Below are positions 54,167 through 64,000 of a DNA stretch of 64,000 nucleotides, piece after piece. The translations under genes were made by a program, and so were the position numbers. The notes under the pieces were generated by a model. That model ran no database searches, was not told where the DNA came from, and worked only from the letters and a program-made list of their open reading frames with translations. Every line of letters starts with the position of its first letter. Within the stretch, counting starts at the first letter, position 1. The stretch spans positions 116,284,676-116,348,675 of the forward strand of contig CM060897.1 of the NCBI GenBank assembly GCA_030762935.1, in the 5' to 3' direction. This DNA comes from Hymenopus coronatus. Lineage: Eukaryota; Arthropoda; Insecta; Mantodea; Hymenopodidae.

Positions 54167-54595
54167 AACAAGAAAGAATACATATGTTTGCTATTTAAAA
54201 TTAAAAAAGAAACATTCGATACTTCTTTAAAATAAGACACATGAGACAATGTGATCATTTTACATAATTAATAAATAATTTCGACAAAACATTTCCAATA
54301 GGTATTCCAACTTATCGTAAATTAAAATGCAAGATAATTGCGTTCTACCTATTTTACAGGTTTACCTCTTCCTTTAAGATTTGGGGATGTTTGGAGTATA
54401 CTAGTATTCAATAGTATTCATATTATGTTTCAGGTCACCCATATTTAATCTTTTTGGACACTTAATTCATTTGCCAACATTTTGTAAGTAGTGTTAGAAA
54501 CATTGAAGATGTCAAGACTGTACAGTATCCTAAGCATAAGTTACATTCTTTATGCAGAATGGACACTTGTTTTCCATTTTTCACTGAAAATAAAA
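54167..54595 (+). repeat. Duplicated block X, copy 1
   Basis: AT-rich non-H1 block (ATACTTCTTTAAAATAAGAC, CATTTTACATAATTAATAAA, CATATTTAATCTTTTTGGAC) that recurs in direct orientation at 55755-56165, each time after an H1 palindromic end. Confidence 0.8.
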
Positions 54596-55754
54596 ATCTG
54601 ATGTATCCTTTCAATTGACTTTCTCTACATCTCTGTAACACATTATTGTTGTAAAATTTCTTCTCCTATCTAATTCATGCTAATCGAGATTAACGGAAAT
54701 GATCTTTTATCTTGTTTCCTTGTAAGTAGAGGTGAACTAAGGGAGTACTTTAGGCTAAAGTGATAGTCAAACCTTTTAAGGCCGCGCCGTGGCCGAGTGG
54801 TTAGACCACTATTCTCTCACCTAGACAGCCGGGGTTCGACCCCAAGCGACTGCATGTGAGATTTGTGGTGGACAAAGTGCCGCTAGGGAGGATTTTCTCC
54901 GGGTACTCCGGTTTCCCCCGCCATCGCATTCCACCAGTAATGCATCATCAGTGTCACCGCCCTGCGGTGCCATTAGTAGTTAAAGCGGACGTTAAACACT
55001 ACCCAAAAAAAAACTTTTAAAAGCCGGTTGGTTGCATTTTACCCGTTTCTTTGCATGACCAGGAGTGGCATCTCCCCGTATGAGGAAAGCTTTAAGTATT
55101 TTAAAACTGAAACTAATAAAAAGAAATTACTCAAAAATGGTGAATTCTACGAAAAAAAAATATATATATGACATAAATTGTGTACTTTAACGAGATCTGC
55201 TTTTTCTGTGTAGTAAGTTTTTGTCCATCTCTTACGGTTTACTAGTTATGAAAAATTCAGCAACATTCATCCAGAATGAAGAACTCTTCAGAGGCTATTC
55301 CCAGAAAATTCAAGATACACATATTATTTACCATGTAAATATGCTTACTTTATGGTATTTTAATCAAAATCGTTACAGCAATTTTTGAGTAAATCAAAAT
55401 TTTGGAAATTTTTCACATGTAAAGGGTAATTTGGAGTGGGATAATTTTCCTCAAAATCTTCGTATTGCATCTCTGAAAGATACTACACTGACACACGACA
55501 CAGGACCTGTTTCTAAAAATGCTTATTTTGGATACAGGAGACCCTAAAAAGTGTATTTCCGGTGAAAACTCGGTATCGAATTTTTGTGTGGAATGCAGTA
55601 CCTTCTCTATAAGGTATGTATATAGTACGTGTAGAGATCAGATCTCAAAATATATATTTCCAGTGATATTTTGAAATGGAATTCTTGGTTGGAATACAAT
55701 ACCTTCTCTAGCTACTATGTGCATTGTATGTACATGCAGCTAAAGAAAGTAAAA
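54596..55754 (-). mobile_element. H1 repeat copy in segmental duplication, unit 2, with SINE and repeated end
   Basis: TCTGATGTATCCTTTCAATT to GTACGTGTAGAGATC (about 55640), then a second, partial palindromic end AAATATATATTTCCAGTG to GCTAAAGAAAGT (55754). A SINE lies at 54780-55011. Confidence 0.82.
54780..55011 (+). mobile_element. tRNA-derived SINE, family S2, most complete copy
   Basis: GCGCCGTGGCCGAGTGGTTA (A box), GCCGGGGTTCGACCCCAAGC (B box), TGTGGTGGACAAAGTGCC, TTTTCTCCGGGTACTCCGGT, CGCATTCCACCAGTAATGC, TGCGGTGCCATTAGTAG, AAAGCGGACGTTAAACAC and an A-run. Flanks ACCTTTTAA / AACTTTTAA fit a short target duplication within H1. The CTCCGGGTACTCCGG segment resembles a block reported in many metazoan SINEs. 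Confidence 0.88.
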
Positions 55755-56165
55755 GTATAGGAAAGAACACATCTACTTGATATTTAAAGTTCGAAAATAT
55801 TGGTACTTCTTTAAAATAAGATGTGTGCAACATGTGAATAATTTTACATAATTAATAAGTAAATTAAACAAAATGTTTCCGTTAGATATTCCAACTTTTT
55901 GTAAACTAAATTGTAAGATAAATGCGTTTAACCTATCTTATATAATTACCTCTTTCTTTAAAATTTCATGTCTATAGATACTTTTGTTCAATAATAATAT
56001 TATATTAGGTATTTACCTATATTTAATCTCTTTGGAGACTTAATTCGTTTTGTAAGTGGTGTTAGGAACATTGTAATGTAAAGATTCTGAATACACTATA
56101 AGTTATCTAAGTTATTTTTGCAAAATGAACAAATATTTTCCATTTGCCACTGAAACATAAAAATA
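55755..56165 (+). repeat. Duplicated block X, copy 2
   Basis: GGTACTTCTTTAAAATAAGA, ATTTTACATAATTAATAAGT and CCTATATTTAATCTCTTTGG align with 54167-54595 over the whole length with substitutions and small gaps. Confidence 0.8.
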
Positions 56166-57009
56166 TACAGATTAGTTTGTCCCTATGCAGGATAAAAGAG
56201 CAAAGAAACGTAAAATGTTATATGTAGAATGCTTTGTACATCATCCGACATATTAACGTGAGTCCAGGAATGGAATTTCGGTTCTCTCTATTAGAAATGA
56301 GGAAAAACGTCGGACTGACGCAATACTCGGCCTCTGTTCTTGGCATGGGTATGGCTACTGATTTATAAAGCATGGAAATTGGATGCACATACATAATATG
56401 CACCGGCTGATCAGGTGGCCGCAGGCATTGATGCATCCTAATGAGAACGTACCGAGCGGGCACCAAAGTACGCCTTCATTCGCGCAAAAATAGGCTCACC
56501 TAATATTGCCTGGTGGAGGCAAAGTAAAAATTGATACATATATATACTCATTACCTTTCTGAAATTTACAGTGAGAATCTGGGATAGTAGTTTTAAAGCT
56601 ACAGGAGTATATAGCAATAATCCGCGCTTTTTCATTATAACCTACTCTTTGTTCGGTTCATGTTTGCCGAGTATGGCCACTACCGAAGTTTGCTTCTGAG
56701 AGTCGAGGCAAACTACATTCGTTCGACCTTGCCCCTTTCTACTGCTTCTCAAATATTGGTAGAAGTGCTGTCCGGCTGATGGAGCTATGGGTAATCAAGA
56801 TCACAGACTACCACGCACTACTATTTACGGAGAATAAGTACACATTATTAGACTTTAAAATAATTATCCGTAATAGTTGTTTTGAGTTGGTGAGCCATTT
56901 CAGCTCTATTGTCTGAGATGCAGAAGTTGATGTTGACAATAAAATGTATAACAATTAATCGAATGTTCCGAAACAAAGTACGTAAAAACAACAGTAAAAC
57001 TGTATAAAG
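56166..57009. other. Unassigned stretch, less AT-rich
   Basis: No repeat family recognised. 56240-56780 has fairly balanced composition and short open frames on the minus strand (56218-56466, 56438-56635) with no recognised similarity. Confidence 0.35.
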
Positions 57010-57320
57010 ATATGGTTACCTAGTGTAACAAATGGAAGCGAAGCTTGGACACCAACTTAAATGAAAGAATATACCAACAGGTATCACATTAGAAATGGTG
57101 TATGAGAAGAACAAAAAATCTTTCATTTGAAGGAAAAGGTTAAAGGAGCTTAAAAACAATAGAAGGAGCACGTGGAAGATTTCCTGACATTAGAACTGCA
57201 AAACAAATTATGAAATACAATCCTAAAGATAAGAGATTTGTGAAGACCCAAGAAACGATGGCTGGAAAAATTTTAAGTCGGAACAGACAGCTAATTTTGT
57301 ATTCCATTAAGAGAAGACTT
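57010..57320 (+). pseudogene. LINE reverse-transcriptase C-terminal remnant
   Basis: Across shifting frames the plus strand reads TNGSEAWTPT, then MKEYTNRYHIRNGV, KEHVEDF / RFPDIRTAKQIMKYNPKDKR and RPKKRWLEKF. In intact arthropod LINE-encoded proteins the order is YGSETWTL…, EYK..W.EHV.RM, R.PK.ILQYKPKGKRD.GRP.KRW. The remnant follows it in order with several frameshifts and stops. No 3' tail or target duplication found. Confidence 0.6.
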
Positions 57321-58921
57321 GTTAGGCGTTTATATAAATCTATACAAGGGGCGGTGTAAAAGTGCAAATATTTGTATCATTCTTTGAGAAAGATCTAATT
57401 ATCTAGTATTTTCAGCTTTTAGGCTATTTTCTAAATTTATGTTCCTGAGGAAATTTTCATGAGCTTTTTAAAATGGCTTTTATTCCTTCTCTCAGACGCT
57501 CGATTGTTTACGTAACACATCACACTTTTGACCCTCCTCTGCTTCTGTCCTTTGTCCTGATCGACTATAGGAGGAATGATGTGTGTAAACACAGTAGAGA
57601 CATAGTTCAGGACCATTCAAAACACATTAGACCCTGAATTGTGCTACATGCTATTAGTAAGTGGACAAAGTAAAGATACACTTGTGAGTTATATGCATTG
57701 TTCTCAACTAAATTAAAATTATTTGCACTTATTTACCTCTCACCTGTATATTTCATTGCTGGTCATGCTAAAGATACGTTTTATAACCACATGTGTAACG
57801 AAAACGATATGAAAAAATAAACCATATTTATGAACCCTGAAATAATTATAGTTCAAATTAAAAGGTCATTATAACACATAAACATAAATAAACATCTCCA
57901 ATTAATAACAACATACTCCTTGCTCGATTTCATATTCAAAGTGGAATAATAGTTTAGAAACACTACATAAAATTGGGAAGAATTAAAATAAAAATATTCA
58001 TCATTGTAAATTGTTATGAACTTATAAAGCAAAATCTACCGGGTTTGAGTTCAACCTAGCCATCATTCTTTTATACCAACAAAGTCTCAAATTTCGTAAT
58101 ATTTTGTAAATAAGAATTTAGTCAACCCTGAAGGCAATTCGTTACTTGGAACGCCAGTAAATCAAGCAAGACCCGTCATTCTATCAGCAATATCGAATTT
58201 TATCGTATTCAAGCATTATAGATTATACGCTCTACTTCCACTTATTTCATGGTTACATATGCTCCATGTGTTTTCCATCTGAAGGTTCAACATTGCACGC
58301 TACATACTACTCATCATTATAATCATCATCAGGGGTTAAGCATAAAAAATCTTGTTCTAGTCTCATTCTTTAATCCTTTTGCGACCACAAAACATTGACG
58401 CCTTACTCCAAAGCACTCATATCGTTGTGATTCTATACAACAACCGGTCAACAACAGAAGAGATTTTTTTACAAACGTAACACAAGCATGTTGGCGGGCG
58501 ACTCGCTTTCCGTGTGAGAAGTACGGGAATTTTACTGCCTGTAGGAAGTAGTTCTGTTAAAACGGAAGTCTGGTACTACGAATGCTAAAACATTATGTAT
58601 TAGAACAAGATAATAGCTTATTAATTGCTAGTAGAGACTGACAACAATTACATCCCCACACACTGGACTGAAGAGTTTCACCTAGCACCGCGCCCGCCTC
58701 ATGCACCTGCGCGATGCTGAAAGAAGCTACAACTAGGCTTGTGACTGGATGCCTCATTTTGCGTGTAATGTTTAAACCAACCTAGTTAATGTCAAAAACC
58801 ATTAACTAACTTTTCTATGAACAATGATTATTCGCTAACCCCCAAATAATAAATATATTTACACTAACCTTCCATATGCTAGACCAATTAGCACACGAGA
58901 ACGTAGTTTGTTGGTGGTGAA
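57321..58921. other. Long unassigned AT-rich stretch
   Basis: No H1, SINE or transposase motif. One patch at 58480-58740 is GC-richer (CACCGCGCCCGCCTCATGCA). I cannot assign it. Confidence 0.4.
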
Positions 58922-58924
58922 AAA

Positions 58925-58957
<33 letters not shown>

Positions 58958-58960
58958 AAT
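58925..58960 (+). repeat. Poly(A) tract
   Basis: A-run of about 30 followed by CAATAAAACAAAACAAAAA, immediately before an H1 copy; consistent with the A-run preference of H1. Confidence 0.9.
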
Positions 58961-58975
58961 AAAACAAAACAAAAA

Positions 58976-59757
58976 TCATGTTTCATTCACATGACTTTCT
59001 CTACATATCTGTAAAAATATTGTTAAAAAGCTTATTCTTCTGACTACTTAATTCTACTCAAGATAAAGATTAGCAGAAATGTTTTATCGCAAGTAGAAGG
59101 GAAATCCTAGAATACACTAGGTTAAAACAATAGTCAAATCTCTTAAAACCTGGCTGTCATGTGCTTGAAATCCATTTCTTTGCTTTGCCAGAAGTTAACA
59201 AATTACCGTATGTGAAACAGTATTTTAAAACTGCAACCATTATTAAGGAATAGCTCGTAAGTTGTCAACCCCACGAAAAAAATGTATGTGACATAAATTG
59301 TATGTTTCAACGAGGTCTGCATATTTACTATAATGCATTTTTGTCTACCTCTTACGATTTACTAGTTATGCAAAATCCAGCAAAGTTCATCCAGAATAAA
59401 TAGGTCTTCAGACGCTATTCCCAAAAAATTAAAGATATACATTTTATTTGTTGTTGTAAAAATATATCTTTAATATATGGTATTTTAATCAAAATCGTAA
59501 GAACCATTTTGAGAAATTCCAAATTTTTTAATTTTTTCCATCTAAAGGCTAGTTTGAAGTGGTGGGAAGGGTCGCATCTTTGAAAGATACTACACTTATA
59601 TACAAAATGAAGTATTTTCCTGATTTTTCGTTTTTCATTTATCTTGATCACAGACCTTGACCTTTTTCTGTAAGTGTATTTCCGGTGAAATCTCAGTATC
59701 GAATTTTTGGGTGGAATGCAGTAGCTTCTCTATACACTATGTGCATAGTACGTATAA
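58976..59757 (-). mobile_element. H1 repeat copy, tip truncated
   Basis: TCATGTTTCATTCACATGAC to ACTATGTGCATAGTACGTAT, lacking the final AGAGAAAGT. GT tract absent (GATCACAGACCTTGACC). Confidence 0.85.
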
Positions 59758-60264
59758 ACATGGCCAGAAAAGCCTACGATCACAACTTTAGTATAAGTAA
59801 TAAATTTAATCAACATTTAAGGGACTTCTTGCTAACTCGAACACCCCTCAACGGCGTACTTAGCAACGTGGAATCTGTGCTGGCAGAAAGAGATTAAGGG
59901 AACGAGGGAGAGGCAGAAAGGGGTAATTCTCTGGCAACGTAGTTTCTAAGCTCCAGTGGAATACCTGTTCCTTTCAGCAATTCAGCACGCGGTAATAGTA
60001 TGATACAGCTCAGGTGTAAACTGCTGTCTTTCGCTGCATACCCTCTGCAGTATCAGTGGATATGACCTCACTTGTTAAACACGGCTCCATTCATTTAACA
60101 ATAAACAATACATTAGAGATTAACATGCTAGCTAACCTCTAAATCCTGTTTGCAGTTTCAATTACACATTCAAAAGAGAATTTTAACACCTTCATTCTAT
60201 CGATGTAATCGGGTACTCAGATTTATATAAACTTTTAATGAATCTTCGACTTAATAAAAAAAAA
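59758..60264. other. Unassigned spacer
   Basis: 59800-60080 is less AT-rich; a 70-codon plus frame (59685-59897) crosses the H1 boundary and is not meaningful. No feature recognised. Confidence 0.4.
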
Positions 60265-60976
60265 TCTGATGTGTTCCATTCACATCTCTGCAACAAATTA
60301 TTGTTAAAAAGCTATTCTGGTTTTTACTTCATGTAATAAAGAAAAACATATCAGAAACAGTCTTATTACTTATCTCCAAGCAAGTAGAAGCGAAATAAGG
60401 GAGTAAATAGGTTAAAGTGATAGTCAAAACCTGGTTGCTATGCGATTGAAGTTGCTTTCTTTTTATGGACAGGAGTTGATAAATCCCTGTATGAGAAAAA
60501 TGTAAGTTTTTAAAGGTGAAACGAAAAAAAAAAAAGGAATACCTCAAAAAAGATCAAATCCACAAAAAATATATATTCATAAATTGGGTGTGTTAACGTA
60601 CTCTTATGTTTTTTGTATGGTAAGTCTTTCTCTATCTCTTACTCTTTAGCAGTTATGCAAAATTCCGTAAAATTCATCCAGAATAAAGTGGTCCTCAAAG
60701 GCTATTCCCAGAAAATTCAAGATATACATTTTATTTGTCAGGTAAATATTTTTAATATACTATATTTAATCAAAATCGTTATTGCCATTTTTGAGAAAAT
60801 CATTTTCAAAAAGCGTTCCATGTAAATGGTAGTTTGGGGTGGGAGGATTTTTCTCAAAATTTTCGTGTAGCAATCCTGGAAGATACGACATTTGATTACT
60901 AAGCTTGATATTTTACCGACTTTTCGGTTTTAAGTTATCGTGTTCACAGACACACGGACACGCGGACCATTTTCTG

Positions 60977-60977
<1 letters not shown>
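60265..60977 (-). mobile_element. H1 repeat copy ending in poly(A)
   Basis: TCTGATGTGTTCCATTCACA to GGACCATTTTCTG, then a ~31-nt A-run in place of the palindromic end. The first subterminal ACTTTCTCT box is deleted (CACATCTCTGC). Confidence 0.82.

Positions 60978-61008
<31 letters not shown>
60978..61008 (+). repeat. Poly(A) tract between two H1 copies
   Basis: About 31 A residues joining a minus-strand H1 copy to a plus-strand H1 tip. Confidence 0.9.
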
Positions 61009-61011
<3 letters not shown>

Positions 61012-61290
61012 TACTTTCACTGGCCCGTGTGTGCTATGTATGTAATAGATACGAAAGGTATTGGATTCCAACCAAAAATTCGATACTTTTACAAAATCTG
61101 TGAGTATTAAAGGAATATGTAAGTATATAATATTTTTATATATACCTTATTTGAATTAACTAAGAATGATTGGAATACACATATTATGTATTTATTATTC
61201 TGACATTTTCTATTTCTCGTGTATATTATTATACTTTGAAATTGCACCGGAAATATAATATGTTTGAAGACCTCCCGAATCCAAAGAAAC
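61009..61290 (+). mobile_element. H1 palindromic-end fragment with a small insert
   Basis: TTTTACTTTCACTGGCCCGT, ACCAAAAATTCGATAC (to 61085), then about 150 bp of AT-rich unrelated DNA, then TTTGAAATTGCACCGGAAA and GACCTCCCGAATCCAAAGAA. It stops before the GT tract. Confidence 0.65.
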
Positions 61291-61480
61291 AAACGAAATC
61301 ATATTGACTTCGTTTACACGTACTATGTATATACTGTATAGAGAGTATACTGTATTGCACCCAAAAATTCGTTATTGGATTTCACCACAAATACGTACAT
61401 GTTTGGAGACCTCCTGAAGTCAAAAGAATCATTTTTAGAAAGACGTCAGTGTGCGTTTTTCACTGTGTTTGTTTGTGTGG

Positions 61481-61509
<29 letters not shown>

Positions 61510-61515
<6 letters not shown>

Positions 61516-61803
61516 GAAGTTTTATTTATGGACGCCCTTTAACTGCTGTGGTTCTCAGCGTCCCATTCTAAATTGGGCGTGAAAGACCGCTTAATTTTGC
61601 GCAGAGGCCCCTCTATCAGGCTTGCGGTTATTTTACGTTCCGTTAATCTACGACACGGGACCAACGGCTTCACTTCCCTTCCGAAGGAAGCCATGCTAAG
61701 GATTATTACACCCGAAAAATGCCATCGTCCTCCGCCGGGTTTGAACTCGCCACCTTGGGTATATGAAGTTATCATTGTAACAATTACACCACGGAGGGCG
61801 ACA
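61510..61803 (-). mobile_element. tRNA-derived SINE, family S1, inside H1 microsatellite
   Basis: GTGGTTCTCAGCGTCCCATT to ACACCACGGAGGGCGAC on the plus strand is the reversed S1 SINE; the B-box region is GCCGGGTTTGAACTCGCC. GT repeats lie on both sides, so the target duplication cannot be separated from the microsatellite. Confidence 0.85.
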
Positions 61804-61872
61804 GTGTGTGTGTGTGTATGTGTATGTGTTTGTGCGTGTGTGTTTGAGTGTGTGAGCAGCATAGCTAAAAAA

Positions 61873-62734
61873 TCTTATGTGTTACATTCACATGACTTTC
61901 TGTATATCTTTGTAACAAATTATTGTTAAAAAGCTTATGCTTCTATTAACTTCATACTAATCGAGAAAAAATCAGCAGAAATAGTCCTATTACTTCCTTC
62001 CTTGTACGTAGAAGCGAAATAAGAGAGTACTATTGGTCAAAGTGAAATTCAAAAGTTGGTTGCTATGTGACTGAAGTTCCTTTGTTATTATGGACTGAAA
62101 TTCCTGTATGAGAAATGTATGTTTTTTAAAGCTGAAGCCAGAAAACAAGGAGTATCTCAAAAACGACTAACTTCACGAAAAAATGTATAGGAGTTAAATT
62201 GTGTGTTTTAAGGTGCTCTATTTTTTTTGTGCTGTAAGTTTTTGTCCATCTCTTACGGTTTAGCAGTTATGCAAAGTCCCTTAAAATTCATTCAGAAAAA
62301 AGTATTCTTCAGAAGCTATTCCTAGTAAATTCAAGATATGCATTTTATTTGTCGTATTTAATATACGAAATTTTAATCAAAATCGTTAGAGCCATTTTTG
62401 AGAAAATCAAAATTTTCAAAAAACGTTTCATGTAAAGGATACCTTGGGTTGAGGGAATTTTTCTTAAAATCTTCGTGTCGCATCCCCAGAACATTCTAAA
62501 CTTTAATAGCAAGTTTGGTATTTTAGTGACTTTTCGTTTTTGAGTTATCGTGTTCACAGGCATACGGACACACGGACACATACACACACACACGGACTTT
62601 TTCTGAAAATGCTTTTTTTTTTTTGCTTACAGGGGACCCTAAATCATATATTTCTGGTGAAATCTCGGTATCGAATTTTTGGGTAGAGTGCAATACCTTC
62701 TATACACTATGTACATAGTGCGTATAGAGAAAGT
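61873..62734 (-). mobile_element. H1 repeat copy nested in H1
   Basis: TCTTATGTGTTACATTCACA to TATAGAGAAAGT. Host reads GCTAAAAAA before and AAAAACGAG after, where the consensus host is GCTCAAAAACGAAAAG: insertion in an A-run. Has CA tract 62580-62592 and a near-perfect palindromic tip. Confidence 0.9.
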
Positions 62735-63393
62735 AAAAACGAGAAGTCGGTTAGCTACGAAACTGTATTTAAGTTCTTATTTTCGAAGGATACGACACAA
62801 AAATATTCAAGAAAATCTCCCGCAATAATTACTCTTTACATGGAAGATCTTTCGAAAATTTTGATTTTCTCAAATATCGCTCTAACAATTAAAGTAAAAT
62901 GCCGTATATTTAAGATATTTTCATGGCAAGCGAAATGTATATCTTGAATTTTCTGGTAAAATAGCCTGTGATGAGTTTTGCAACATTTTGCATTACGGTT
63001 AAACCATAACAGATAGACAAATACTTATAAAACCGAAAATGCAGTTCTCGTTAAAGCACACAATTTATGTCATATACGTTTTTCTTATAGAGTTGACATT
63101 TTCGAGATATTTCTTGTTATTGGTTTCAATTTTAAACTACCCAACTTTTTCTCAAATGGGACTATGCGGATCGAACCGAACCTCAGTTGTTTCAGGTAGC
63201 GATGAACTTTTAAAACATTTGAATATCGCTATAGCCTAATGTATTCCCTTGTTTCCTACCTACTTTTAAGTAAACAAATAATAAGACAATTTCTGGTAAC
63301 GTGTATCTCGGTAAGATAGAAGAATAATCTTTTGTCAGAGTAGCTAATGTATGGAACAGCTAAAGAAAGTTATGTGAACAAAACAAGTCAGAT

Positions 63394-64000
63394 ACTGCAT
63401 ACTATTTAATTAGTAAAGCACGTTTATCTATTACTGAAGGAATGCTGTAAGTAGCATTAAATATTTTTTAGACAGTTGATGCTAAAGGTAAGTCTTATAC
63501 CAAGTGTCAGGAGTGTTAAAAGTAGAAAATTCTGTCACTCAGTTTTATAAATTATAACACTCCAATGTAGCCAAATTTTTCGTTTTTGCATCCACAGCCT
63601 CATTCAAGTAGGCTATGACTGTAAAAGCTCATATCGATCTAAATAATAGCGGATGATTTGAATATCATGAACATGGAATTTGCTGAACCAGACGAAATTA
63701 AGCAAGCAGAGGAGAGACGAAAAGTAGAACTGCTACACTGCTTCCGTTGCATAAAATGTTTTCGTTCTGTACGAGGAAGTCGTCATGTTATCAGCACTGA
63801 TGCTAAGCAAGGCAATAACTGAATATCGCAGACCATTTAACATGAACTCCGTGAAATGAGTACAACAATCTATTTATAATTATAATATGTCTATAAATAG
63901 TGTATGATATACGTATTAAAATTGTTTTATATTGTTGCTAGGATTATAAAACTTGCCCTTATACGTCTATAAATATTGAGGACTGTGTAAGAAATCTGAT
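63394..64000. other. Unassigned end of window; possible next H1 copy at the edge
   Basis: No repeat recognised to about 63990. A 51-codon plus frame (63667-63822) reads MNMEFAEPDEIKQAEERRKV… with HCFRCIKCF; no similarity recognised and too short to call a gene. The last bases AAGAAATCTGAT fit the stem-loop-end start of a minus-strand H1 copy. Confidence 0.35.

Larger units (their letters stand above)
61309..63393 (+). mobile_element. H1 repeat copy hosting a SINE and another H1 copy
   Basis: Tip TTTACACGTACTATGTATAT, GT tract 61480-61508, SINE 61510-61803, GT tract continued 61804-61852, GCAGCATAGCTAAAAAA, guest H1 61873-62734, then AACGAGAAGTCGGTTAGCTA and the body to AAGTTATGTGAACAAAACAA. 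Three insertion layers in one host. Confidence 0.85.

Overview
This is a eukaryotic, AT-rich, gene-poor stretch made almost entirely of decayed transposable elements. Animal-type mariner transposases with arthropod-style sequence, tRNA-derived SINEs, a non-LTR retrotransposon with a (CATC)n tail and LTR-like blocks with a TATA box and (in one case) a TCAGTG initiator point to an arthropod nuclear genome (insect or chelicerate; I cannot decide which). I found no convincing host exon, tRNA/rRNA gene, CRISPR or bacterial-type gene. Every longer coding trace is a broken transposon protein.

The dominant content is one interspersed repeat that I call H1 (working name). By my own tally about 45 copies or fragments cover roughly half of the window. 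Full copies are about 0.8-0.93 kb and non-coding. I use '+' for copies read from the palindromic end: TTTT, then ACTTTCTCTA leading into a ~45-nt palindrome around ATGTACAT, then GTATTGNATTCCACCCAAAAATTCGATACC, a (GT)n tract, a G/C-rich CCCCACCCCAAACTACCC block, a long AT-rich body, and finally TAGAGAAAGTCATGTG-AATGGAA-CACATCAGA before another TTTT. ACTTTCTCTA and TAGAGAAAGT are inverse complements, but the second is about 20 nt in from the end and is followed by a small stem-loop. That asymmetry, the A/T-run targets and the microsatellite tract resemble non-autonomous Helentron/HINE (DINE-1-like) elements, but no autonomous partner is visible, so the class is inference. H1 copies occur singly, nested, in head-to-tail arrays and as foldback composites.

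Layout: 1-945 3' end of a LINE; 1556-1985 LTR-like block; 2031-3215 two overlapping partial mariners; 3765-5063 old H1 copies plus SINE; 5384-5562 a small insertion with 17-bp target duplication, a 29-bp inverted repeat and a hammerhead-ribozyme-like core; 5775-21060 H1 copies alternating with SINEs, a head-to-head mariner pair and an IS630-like fragment; 21898-23899 a mariner with recognisable ends interrupted by an H1 copy; 24203-31415 nested H1, SINEs, another mariner remnant and an H1 foldback; 31535-33475 a second mariner with ends, interrupted by unknown DNA; 33476-37767 mostly unassigned, with an LTR-like block; 37970-39272 a near-complete 1.3-kb mariner with an inactivating lesion; 39505-48483 dense H1 mosaics; 49500-50146 a palindromic mariner derivative; 50711-56165 H1 arrays and a ~1.5-kb segmental duplication; 57010-57320 a LINE reverse-transcriptase remnant; 58976-63393 further nested H1; the window probably ends at the start of another H1 copy.

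Nothing here works together as a pathway. The relationships are those of successive insertions, which give a relative chronology: mariners and older H1 copies are hosts, younger H1 copies and SINEs are guests. Coordinates of repeat ends are read by eye and may be off by several bases.
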